Below are positions 1-6,803 of a stretch of DNA of 18,663 bases, in pieces; within the stretch, counting starts at the first letter, position 1; each line of letters starts with the position of its first letter. The position numbers and the translations under genes are program-made. Source of the stretch: an uncultured Oscillospiraceae bacterium (lineage in GTDB: Bacteria; Bacillota; Clostridia; Oscillospirales; Oscillospiraceae); NCBI GenBank assembly GCA_905205085.1, contig CAJLCG010000037.1, positions 1-18,663 on the forward strand. The letters are read 5' to 3'. The notes beneath the pieces are model-generated. The model was given only the letters and a program-made list of their open reading frames with translations, was not told the origin of the DNA and searched no databases.

Positions 1-17
1 CCCGGCCTGGGGCCGGG
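1..17 (-). terminator. GC-rich hairpin downstream of lysA, possible terminator cut by window edge
   Basis: CCCGGCC (1-7) and GGCCGGG (11-17) form a 7-bp stem with a 3-base loop, 37 bases past the lysA stop. Any U-tract for leftward transcription would lie beyond the left edge, so the terminator role cannot be confirmed. Confidence 0.4.
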
Positions 18-53
18 GCGCTCCAACCGTTGATATACTTATAATGCCCGGAA

Positions 54-1313
54 TTACTCCCAAATTGCGGTAGCGAAGTAGTCCTCGGGAGTCTCGGCCC
101 GGCGGATCAGGCGGGTGGAGCCGTCCTCCTGGAGCAGCACTTCGGCAGAGCGCAGACGTCCGTTGTACTGGTAGCCCATGGCGTGGCCGTGGGCGCCGGT
201 GTCGTGGATGACCAGCAGGTCACCGATCTCAATTTCCGGCAGCATACGGTCCACGGCGAACTTGTCGTTGTTCTCGCACAGGGAGCCGGTTACGTCGTAC
301 TTGTGGTCGCAGGGGGCGTCCTCTTTGCCCATAACGGTGATGTGGTGGTAAGCTCCATACATGGCAGGCCGCATCAGGTTGGCCGCGCAGGCGTCCACGC
401 CCACATACTCCTTGTAGGTGTGCTTGAAGTGGAGCACCTTGGTAATCAGGTGGCCATAGGGGGCCAGCATGAAGCGGCCCAGCTCGGTGTACAGGGCCAC
501 GTCGCCCATACCGGCGGGCACCAGGATCTCCTCATAGGCCTTCCGCACGCCCTCGCCGATGACGGCGATGTCGTTGGCAGTCTGGTCGGGGCGGTAGGGC
601 ACGCCCACGCCGCCGGAGAGGTTGATGAAGGCGATGTGAGCTCCGGTCTCCTCCTTCAGCTTTACCGCCAGCTGGAACAGGATGCGGGCCAGAGCGGGAT
701 AGTAGTCATTGGACAGGGTGTTGGAGGCCAGGAAAGCGTGGATACCGAACTCCTCCGCTCCCTCCGCCTTCAGGCGCTTGAACGCTTCGGTAATCTGGGC
801 AGGAGTCATACCGTACTTGGCGTCGCCGGGGTTGTCCATCACCTGGAAGCCCTCCTTGCTCTCGCCCAGCTGGAACACACCGCCGGGATTGAAGCGGCAG
901 GAGATCTTCTTGGGGATGTAGCCGATGGTCTCCTTCAAAAAGTCAATGTGGGTGATGTCGTCCAGGTTGATGGTGGCCCCCAGCTTGGCGGCCAGAGCAA
1001 ACTCCTCGGCGGGGGTGTCGTTGGAGGAGAACATGATCTGTCCCCCGGAGAAACCGCAGCGCTCAGACATCATCAGCTCAGTGAGGGAGGAACAGTCCAC
1101 GCCGCAGCCCTCTTCCTTCAGAATCTTCAGGATCTGGGGGTTGGGAGTGGCCTTCACGGCAAAATACTCAGTGTAGCCGGGATTCCAGGCAAAGGCCTGG
1201 CGCAGGGCACGGGCATTTTCCCGGATGCCCTTCTCATCATAGAGGTGGAAGGGGGTGGGATAGGTCTTCACCATCTCCTGGAGCTGCTCCAGGGTAACAA
1301 AAGGCTTCTTCAC
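54..1313 (-). CDS. lysA: diaminopimelate decarboxylase-like PLP enzyme (LysA family)
   Basis: This cytosolic PLP enzyme of the alanine racemase-fold decarboxylase family would decarboxylate meso-diaminopimelate to L-lysine, the last step of lysine synthesis. With the GTG start at 1313 the protein has 419 residues, the usual LysA length. FAVKATPNP holds the probable PLP lysine (K54). SGGVGVPY (about 233-240) and the ELGR motif (278-281) fit phosphate and substrate binding. SLCENND (344-350, C346) matches the catalytic cysteine region, and HDTGAHG with YNGRLRSAEVLL (about 370-394) is the typical C-terminal signature. I chose GTG because AAGGAG lies 9 bases upstream; the nearby ATG is out of frame, and a longer reading to 1358 runs through that binding site. 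The gene is transcribed alone, divergent from uraA. A related decarboxylase (e.g. carboxynorspermidine type) is a less likely alternative. Confidence 0.88.
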   Translation of the reverse strand: MKKPFVTLEQLQEMVKTYPTPFHLYDEKGIRENARALRQAFAWNPGYTEYFAVKATPNPQILKILKEEGCGVDCSSLTELMMSERCGFSGGQIMFSSNDTPAEEFALAAKLGATINLDDITHIDFLKETIGYIPKKISCRFNPGGVFQLGESKEGFQVMDNPGDAKYGMTPAQITEAFKRLKAEGAEEFGIHAFLASNTLSNDYYPALARILFQLAVKLKEETGAHIAFINLSGGVGVPYRPDQTANDIAVIGEGVRKAYEEILVPAGMGDVALYTELGRFMLAPYGHLITKVLHFKHTYKEYVGVDACAANLMRPAMYGAYHHITVMGKEDAPCDHKYDVTGSLCENNDKFAVDRMLPEIEIGDLLVIHDTGAHGHAMGYQYNGRLRSAEVLLQEDGSTRLIRRAETPEDYFATAIWE

Positions 1314-1373
1314 GGTCCATCGCTCCTTTTTTCTCTGGCAGAGTTTGACTGCAAACAAATAAAAATCATTTGT

Positions 1374-1402
1374 AGTTTATCCATTTTTCTCGCTAAAGTC
1401 AA
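1374..1402 (-). promoter_or_regulatory. sigma-A-type promoter of lysA
   Basis: On the minus strand TTGACT (1397-1402) and TAAACT (1374-1379) are separated by exactly 17 bases. The predicted start near 1367 gives a leader of about 53 bases, too short for a lysine riboswitch. The leader contains only small inverted repeats. Confidence 0.7.
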
Positions 1403-1422
1403 CCGCCCTCGTTCGCTTCCCT

Positions 1423-1462
1423 TCGATTCCTGCAATTTCCCCAGGAATCGAGAAATTTTCTC
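1423..1462. promoter_or_regulatory. inverted repeats between divergent lysA and uraA promoters (candidate operators)
   Basis: TCGATTCCTG (1423-1432) and CAGGAATCGA (1442-1451) form a perfect 10-bp inverted repeat with a 9-base centre. It is followed at once by GAGAAA-T-TTTCTC (1450-1462), which abuts the uraA -35 box. Position between two promoters suggests a regulator binding site; no known operator consensus was recognised. Confidence 0.4.
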
Positions 1463-1491
1463 TTGCGCTTTTGTCGGAAATCTGCTATGAT
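1463..1491 (+). promoter_or_regulatory. sigma-A-type promoter of the uraA leader transcript
   Basis: TTGCGC (1463-1468) and TATGAT (1486-1491) are 17 bases apart, with a TGC extended -10 element at 1483-1485. The start point is expected near 1498, so the RNA begins just before the leader ORF's purine-rich ribosome binding site. Confidence 0.75.
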
Positions 1492-1523
1492 ACGGGTTTA
1501 GAAAAAGGAGAGGAGGGAGTATC

Positions 1524-1577
1524 ATGACCGATCTGCGTACCGGCTGTGCTCTAGTTCCTTTTTCCTTTTGGGTTTGA
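1524..1577 (+). CDS. 17-residue leader peptide of the uracil permease gene
   Basis: A short ORF encodes MTDLRTGCALVPFSFWV. It has a strong purine-rich ribosome binding site (GGAGAGGAGGGAG, 1507-1519) ending 4 bases before the ATG. Its last codons are written in a 15-base pure pyrimidine tract (1555-1569, 11 T and 4 C), and the TGA stop (1575-1577) overlaps the first two bases of an intrinsic terminator stem. The arrangement resembles the pyrL/pyrBI leader of E. coli. There, UTP shortage slows RNA polymerase in a U-rich stretch, the translating ribosome catches up, and the terminator cannot fold. The peptide sequence itself is not one I recognise; its role is inferred from position and the permease downstream. 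Confidence 0.6.
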   Translation: MTDLRTGCALVPFSFWV

Positions 1578-1603
1578 CAATCGCTGGGCGATTGTCTTTT
1601 TTT
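1576..1603 (+). terminator. intrinsic terminator/attenuator upstream of uraA
   Basis: GACAATCG (1576-1583) and CGATTGTC (1589-1596) form a perfect 8-bp stem with a CTGGG loop, followed by seven T (1597-1603). It lies between a strong promoter and the permease start codon 43 bases further on, so it must be read through for uraA expression. A ribosome stopped at the leader stop codon would cover the 5' arm. Confidence 0.8.
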
Positions 1604-1646
1604 ATGGCCTTTTGGGCCTGTGTGTACACAAGAAGGGAGAATCACT

Positions 1647-3011
1647 ATGCCGCAAAACCAAGCCATTTATGACGCCCGGCAGCTGGGCCGGGCCAAGATG
1701 TTCATCCTGGGCGTGCAGCACATGTTTGCCATGTTCGGTGCCACCGTGCTGGTGCCCGCCCTCACAGGACTGAGCGTATCCGCCACCCTGCTCTTCGCAG
1801 GCCTGGGCACTCTGCTGTTCCACTTTATCACCAAGCGGAAGGTCCCCGCCTTCCTGGGCTCCTCTTTCGCCTTCATCGGCGGCTATCAGGCCATCGCCCC
1901 CATGCTGGAGGACGGCAGTGCCAACACCCAGATGCTTCCCTACGCCTGCTTCGGCGTGATGCTGGCCGGTCTCATGTACGTCATCCTGTCCGCCCTCTTT
2001 AAGGTGTTCGGCACCAAGAAGGTCATGCGCTACTTCCCCCCCATTGTCACCGGCCCGGTCATTATCTGCATCGGCCTGACCCTCTCCTCCACCGCCATCA
2101 CCAACTGCCGGGACAACTGGGCCATTGCCCTCATCGCCATCGCCATCGTGGTGGGCTGCAACATCTGGGGCAAGGGTATGGTGAAGATCATCCCCATCCT
2201 GCTGGGTGTGGTAGGTTCCTACGGCGTGGCTGTCATCTGCCAGGTCACCGGCATGCACACCATGGACCCCGCCAAGCTCCAGGCCCTGGCCGACGCCCCC
2301 TGGATCGGCCTGCCCTTCCAGTTTGAAGACACCCTCTTCGGTCTGTTCAGCCGCCCCGACCTGGACACCGGTCTGCTGCTCACCGCCGCGGTGACCATCA
2401 TGCCCCTGTCCCTGGCCACCATGGTGGAGCACATCGGCGATATGTGCGCCATCTCCTCCACCTGTGAGCGCAACTACCTCCAGGACCCCGGCTTCCACCG
2501 CACTCTGCTGGGCGACGGTCTGGCCACCTCTCTGGCCTCTATCTTCGGCGCCCCCGCCAACACCACCTACGGTGAGAACACCGGCGTGCTGGCTCTGAGC
2601 AAGGTCTACGACCCCCGCGTCATCCGCATCGCCGCCGGCCTGGCTATCCTGTTCTCCTTCTCCCCCAAGTTTGCGGCCCTGGTGTCCGCCATGCCCACCG
2701 CTACCATGGGCGGCGTGTCCATGGTGCTCTACGGCATGATCTCCGCCGTGGGCGTGCGCAACGTGGTGGAAAACCAGGTGGACTTCACCAACAGCCGTAA
2801 CGTCATCATCGCTGCCCTCATCATGGTGCTGGCCATCGGCATCAACTACTCCGGCGCGGTGAGCTTCCAGGTGGGCGAGGCCACCATCAGCCTGTCCGGC
2901 CTGGCTGTGGCCGCCATCACCGGCATCGTGCTCAACGCCATTCTCCCCGGCAAGGACTACGAGTTCGGCCACGACGAGAAGGGCGACACCGCCGTCAACT
3001 TCAAGGTTTAA
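1647..3011 (+). CDS. uraA: uracil permease, NCS2 family (UraA-like)
   Basis: This is a polytopic membrane symporter of the nucleobase-cation symporter 2 family, importing uracil (possibly xanthine) for pyrimidine salvage. From the ATG at 1647 (AAGGGAG 7 bases upstream) the protein has 454 residues, close to the usual NCS2 length, with many hydrophobic segments. FLGSSFAFIGGY (69-80) and VTGPVI (134-139) are conserved membrane motifs. MVEHIGDMCAIS (259-270) carries the substrate-binding glutamate (E261), and GAPANTTYGENTGVLA (301-316) is the typical uracil-permease form of the second binding region; these favour uracil over xanthine. It is transcribed alone behind a leader ORF and attenuator and ends at a very strong terminator. 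A palindrome TGTGTACACA (1621-1630) lies just before the ribosome binding site, meaning unknown. Confidence 0.92.
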   Translation: MPQNQAIYDARQLGRAKMFILGVQHMFAMFGATVLVPALTGLSVSATLLFAGLGTLLFHFITKRKVPAFLGSSFAFIGGYQAIAPMLEDGSANTQMLPYACFGVMLAGLMYVILSALFKVFGTKKVMRYFPPIVTGPVIICIGLTLSSTAITNCRDNWAIALIAIAIVVGCNIWGKGMVKIIPILLGVVGSYGVAVICQVTGMHTMDPAKLQALADAPWIGLPFQFEDTLFGLFSRPDLDTGLLLTAAVTIMPLSLATMVEHIGDMCAISSTCERNYLQDPGFHRTLLGDGLATSLASIFGAPANTTYGENTGVLALSKVYDPRVIRIAAGLAILFSFSPKFAALVSAMPTATMGGVSMVLYGMISAVGVRNVVENQVDFTNSRNVIIAALIMVLAIGINYSGAVSFQVGEATISLSGLAVAAITGIVLNAILPGKDYEFGHDEKGDTAVNFKV

Positions 3012-3028
3012 TCCCCTATCTCAGCTCC

Positions 3029-3063
3029 AGGGCCCCGGTGGAAAACCACCGGGGCCCTTTCTG
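3029..3063 (+). terminator. intrinsic terminator of uraA
   Basis: A perfect 13-bp stem (3029-3041 with 3046-3058) with an AAAA loop is followed by TTTCT. It begins 17 bases after the uraA stop codon. Confidence 0.9.
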
Positions 3064-3114
3064 AAATCTCCCCTTAGTAAACTTAAAAAAACCATTAAAT
3101 CCAACATCAGGTCC

Positions 3115-3143
3115 TTGCGTGGGGGGAGGAAATACGCTAAAAT
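3115..3143 (+). promoter_or_regulatory. sigma-A-type promoter of the small coiled-coil gene
   Basis: TTGCGT (3115-3120) and TAAAAT (3138-3143) are separated by 17 bases, 42 bases upstream of the ATG at 3186. A small ACGG-GAGA-CCGT hairpin lies in the predicted leader. Confidence 0.65.
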
Positions 3144-3185
3144 GGGCTCAGTAAACGGGAGACCGTATTTCAAGGAGGTACTACC

Positions 3186-3602
3186 ATGGATTTTATCAAT
3201 GATCTCCAGGAGAGAGCAACCGACCTGGCCCAGTCCGTTGTGGCCACGTCCAAGCGTCTGGCGGAGATTGCCAAGCTGAAGGCCTCCAACATGGCCGAGG
3301 AAGACACCATCAAGAAGGCCTATGTGGAGCTGGGCAAGCTGTATTACGCCGAGCACGGCGCCACTCCCGACGGGGCTTATGCCGCCGCCTGTGAGAAGAT
3401 CACCGCCGCCCGTGCCGCGATTGAGACCAACAACGACCGCATCGCGGAGCTCAAGGCCACCGCTGAGGCGGAGGGCGAGATCATCGACGTGACCCCTGAG
3501 GCCGCTCAGGAGCCCGAGAGCGACGTCACCGAGGCGGACATTGTCCCCGAGGAGCCCGCCGCTGAGGCCCCCGCTGCCGACGAGGAGCAGCCCAAGGAAT
3601 AA
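3186..3602 (+). CDS. small helical coiled-coil protein with acidic Ala/Glu/Pro tail, function unknown
   Basis: I do not recognise a named family with known function. The 138-residue protein starts at an ATG with a perfect AAGGAGGT site 6 bases upstream. Residues 1-78 or so are charged and helical, with heptad-like spacing (KRLAEIAKLKA, IKKAYVELGKLYYAEHG), and residues 96-138 are an acidic Ala/Pro/Glu-rich, probably disordered tail. No signal peptide, membrane segment or cysteine pair is seen. From memory, Clostridia carry similar short proteins with an N-terminal helix of this kind followed by a C-terminal zinc ribbon; here the ribbon would be missing and replaced by the acidic tail. Own promoter and own terminator make it a single-gene unit. 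Cytoplasmic location is likely. Confidence 0.75.
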   Translation: MDFINDLQERATDLAQSVVATSKRLAEIAKLKASNMAEEDTIKKAYVELGKLYYAEHGATPDGAYAAACEKITAARAAIETNNDRIAELKATAEAEGEIIDVTPEAAQEPESDVTEADIVPEEPAAEAPAADEEQPKE

Positions 3603-3617
3603 TCCATAACCGCGTAA

Positions 3618-3644
3618 GGCGGGGCGCAAGCCCCGTCTTTTCTT
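3618..3644 (+). terminator. intrinsic terminator of the coiled-coil gene
   Basis: GGCGGGGC (3618-3625) and GCCCCGTC (3630-3637) pair (one G-U) around a GCAA tetraloop, followed by TTTTCTT. It begins 15 bases after the stop codon. Confidence 0.85.
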
Positions 3645-3654
3645 ATATTTCCTC

Positions 3655-3683
3655 TTGTTCTCTATGCTGATTCTGCGTATAAT
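3655..3683 (+). promoter_or_regulatory. sigma-A-type promoter of the GT8 gene
   Basis: TTGTTC (3655-3660) and a perfect TATAAT (3678-3683) are 17 bases apart, 38 bases upstream of the ATG. Confidence 0.7.
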
Positions 3684-3721
3684 ACGTAGTACAATTAAGA
3701 ACTATATAGAAAGGGATCTCC

Positions 3722-4549
3722 ATGGATATCTTAGTCACCGTCAACCGCGCCTACCTCTACCCCCTGTCTGTGATGCTTAAAAGCCTGGTCTGCCAGCACC
3801 CCGGCACCCCTATACGGGTCTTTGTCCTCCACCGCTCTCTCACGGCGGAAGACATCACCGCCCTGGAGTGCTCGGTGGACGAAGCAGCTCTCACCCTGGT
3901 CCCCGTGGCCGCCGACCCCCATCTGCTGCCCCAGGCTCCCACCACCGACCGCTACCCCATGGAGATGTACGACCGCATCTTTGCCGCCTTTCAGCTCCCC
4001 CAGAACCTGGAGCGGGTGCTCTACCTGGACCCGGACCTGGTGGTAAACCACCCCCTGGACAGCCTGTGGGAGCTGCCTTTGGAGGAATACTTCTTTGCCG
4101 CGGCCAGCCACGTGGCCAAGGGGATGGAGAAGTTCAACGCCATCCGGCTCCAGTCGGAGAACCCCGGCCCCTACATCAACTCCGGGGTGCTGCTGATGAA
4201 CCTGCCGGTTCTGCGCCGGGAACAGCAGATTCAGCCGGTGCTGGACTACGTTCAGGCCCACCGCAAGACCCTTCTTCTCCCCGACCAGGACGTGATCAGC
4301 GCCCTGTACGGCGACCGCATCCTGCGCCTGAACCCCTGGCGGTACAATATGACGGAGCGGCTGCTCACCGCCGCTCTGCTCACTCCCGGCCACCCGGTGG
4401 ACCTGGACTGGGTGCTGGAGAACAGCGCCATTGTCCACTACTGCGGCCGAAATAAGCCCTGGAAAGCCAACTACCTGGGCAAGCTGGACTGCGTGTGGCA
4501 GCAATATGCCGACTTAGTCCGGTTCCAGTCCCCAAAAGAAGCAGAATAA
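3722..4549 (+). CDS. family 8 glycosyltransferase
   Basis: The 275-residue protein has the single GT-A domain of retaining family 8 transferases (LgtC/GspA type). These use a nucleotide sugar, often UDP-glucose or UDP-galactose, and a divalent metal. The N-terminus MDILVTVNRAYLYPL is the nucleotide-binding strand. YLDPDLVV (about 102-109) is the DxD metal-binding motif in its DPD form. YINSGVLLMNL (about 151-161), LPDQDVISAL (about 186-195) and IVHYCGRNKPWK (about 237-248) are typical family positions, the last holding the metal-binding histidine. There is no membrane segment. It has its own promoter and terminator, so neighbours give no clue to the acceptor, which could be a surface glycan or teichoic-type polymer. 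Start: ATG with AAGGGA 5 bases upstream. Confidence 0.87.
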   Translation: MDILVTVNRAYLYPLSVMLKSLVCQHPGTPIRVFVLHRSLTAEDITALECSVDEAALTLVPVAADPHLLPQAPTTDRYPMEMYDRIFAAFQLPQNLERVLYLDPDLVVNHPLDSLWELPLEEYFFAAASHVAKGMEKFNAIRLQSENPGPYINSGVLLMNLPVLRREQQIQPVLDYVQAHRKTLLLPDQDVISALYGDRILRLNPWRYNMTERLLTAALLTPGHPVDLDWVLENSAIVHYCGRNKPWKANYLGKLDCVWQQYADLVRFQSPKEAE

Positions 4550-4556
4550 TAAATAC

Positions 4557-4591
4557 GGGCCGCAGGTTTGACCTGCGGCCCGGCTTTTATT
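4557..4591 (+). terminator. intrinsic terminator of the GT8 gene
   Basis: GGGCCGCAGGT (4557-4567) and ACCTGCGGCCC (4571-4581) form a perfect 11-bp stem followed by a T-rich run (4584-4591). Confidence 0.88.
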
Positions 4592-4597
4592 TTCAGC

Positions 4598-4632
4598 AAA
4601 AAGCCCCGGAGAAGAGGAACCTTCTCCGGGGC
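4598..4632 (-). terminator. intrinsic terminator of ftsZ and the dcw operon
   Basis: GCCCCGGAGAAG (4603-4614) and CTTCTCCGGGGC (4621-4632) form a perfect 12-bp stem. On the minus strand it is followed by five T (4598-4602). It starts 22 bases past the ftsZ stop and faces the GT8 terminator. Confidence 0.9.
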
Positions 4633-4654
4633 AAACCTGTTATGTAAGGCGGAA

Positions 4655-5806
<1,152 letters not shown>

Positions 5807-5878
5807 TGTCGTTCCTCCTAAGTATAAAATGAAACTCCGCCACAAACGCCCAGAAACAAGCAATTGTGAGCGGATGCA

Positions 5879-5901
5879 GAATCAAGACTATATCTTGATT
5901 C
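5879..5901. promoter_or_regulatory. perfect palindrome over the ftsZ transcription start (candidate operator)
   Basis: GAATCAAGA (5879-5887) and TCTTGATTC (5893-5901) are perfect 9-bp arms around 5 bases. The site touches the -10 box (5902-5907) and covers the expected start near 5895, a classic repressor position. No known regulator consensus was recognised. Confidence 0.55.
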
Positions 5902-5930
5902 ATTGTATCGCTCTTTTTCCGGCAGGTCAA
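5902..5930 (-). promoter_or_regulatory. sigma-A-type promoter of ftsZ
   Basis: On the minus strand TTGACC (5925-5930) and TACAAT (5902-5907) are separated by 17 bases, in the 157-base gap between divIB and ftsZ. It allows ftsZ expression apart from the rest of the operon. No terminator was seen after divIB, so read-through is likely too. Confidence 0.75.
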
Positions 5931-5963
5931 GAGAAAAAGTTGGAAAATATACGTTCTTCACCC

Positions 5964-6803
5964 TCAGCTTCCCTCGGCGGGGGTAAAAATCGCCGTATAC
6001 TCCTTCTGGGTGAGATCCATAGTACCCACCGCCTGACCGCCTCGACGACGGTTTTCCTCCTCCACGGCGGCATTCAGCGCCCGGAGATAGTAGGCCGTGT
6101 CCCCGGTGAGGGGGAGCTTTGCGTCGATGCTCCCATCCAGCCGCAGCAGCATATAGGAGGTATGGGTCAAGTCGATGCTGGAGACCCGGCCCATCATGTT
6201 CTGCTCCTGGAGCTGCTGCAATACATTCGTCAGGGCGGTGAGTTTGCCCTGCTGATCCTGGGGCACCGCCAGCATGGAGCCCGCCTGGGGCGCCAGGGCG
6301 GTGATCCCGGTCACCGAGATGGATGCAGTGTGAGAGGCCGAGACCGGCTCCAGCAGCTTGCCGCCCACGCTGATGAGCCAAGCTTCCTGGGCCGCGGCTT
6401 GCTGTGTCTCCTCCTCGCTGCCGCTCTCCTGTGTCTGTCCCTGGGCATACACCTCTACCTGAGCCACCGCGTCCCACTCGGTCACCTGGAAGGTGATGGT
6501 GCTGGGCAGCCCCCGCAGGATGGACACCGACTCCACATAGGGCAGCTGGCGCAGGATCTGCTGAGAAATCTGTTTTTTATTCATCCGAAACAGGTTATCT
6601 CCCACCTGCACCCCGGAGGCGGCAATGATCTCCTCCTGGGTGTAGCGGCTGTTGCCTGTCACCGCCAGGGTCTCCACCTGGAAGAACACCGTAGCGCCAA
6701 AGGTAAGCGCAGCCACCAGAGCCGCCAGGCATAACAGCTTAAAGAGTATGCCAAGCCGGCTTCGGCGCCGTTTTCGCTTTCGGTTGTGTCTCACAGATGC
6801 CAT
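5964..6803 (-). CDS. divIB: cell division protein DivIB/FtsQ
   Basis: This bitopic membrane protein of the divisome works with FtsL and DivIC to control septal wall synthesis. The 279 residues start with a very basic cytoplasmic tail (HNRKRKRRRSR), then one membrane segment (about 18-41). The external POTRA domain (about 43-112) begins with the hallmark VETLAVTGNSRYTQEEI and includes LPYVESVSILRGLPSTITFQVTEW. A Gln/Glu-rich low-complexity insert (about 121-140) follows, then the FtsQ/DivIB domain up to the C-terminus. The ATG at 6803 has CAGGAG upstream and no better downstream start exists. Its first 65 bases overlap the end of murA, in another frame. Confidence 0.9.
   Translation of the reverse strand: MASVRHNRKRKRRRSRLGILFKLLCLAALVAALTFGATVFFQVETLAVTGNSRYTQEEIIAASGVQVGDNLFRMNKKQISQQILRQLPYVESVSILRGLPSTITFQVTEWDAVAQVEVYAQGQTQESGSEEETQQAAAQEAWLISVGGKLLEPVSASHTASISVTGITALAPQAGSMLAVPQDQQGKLTALTNVLQQLQEQNMMGRVSSIDLTHTSYMLLRLDGSIDAKLPLTGDTAYYLRALNAAVEEENRRRGGQAVGTMDLTQKEYTAIFTPAEGS

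Noticed and set aside
40..45. TATAAT on the plus strand near the left edge
   Set aside because: No -35 box at the right spacing, and it would drive transcription antisense to lysA.
1314..1367. Lysine riboswitch in the lysA leader
   Set aside because: The leader is only about 53 bases from the predicted start, far shorter than the L-box, and has no matching core sequence.
1621..1630. TGTGTACACA palindrome before the uraA ribosome binding site
   Set aside because: Short, alone, and downstream of the attenuator; not enough to call an operator.
1602..2972. 456-codon open frame antisense to uraA
   Set aside because: His/Gly/Asp-rich composition typical of antisense frames of GC-rich membrane protein genes; no ribosome binding site and no motif.
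5862..5875. AATTGTGAGCGGAT, identical to 14 bases of the E. coli lac operator, in the ftsZ leader
   Set aside because: Only one half of the symmetric operator is present and no LacI-like gene or lac context exists; taken as coincidence.
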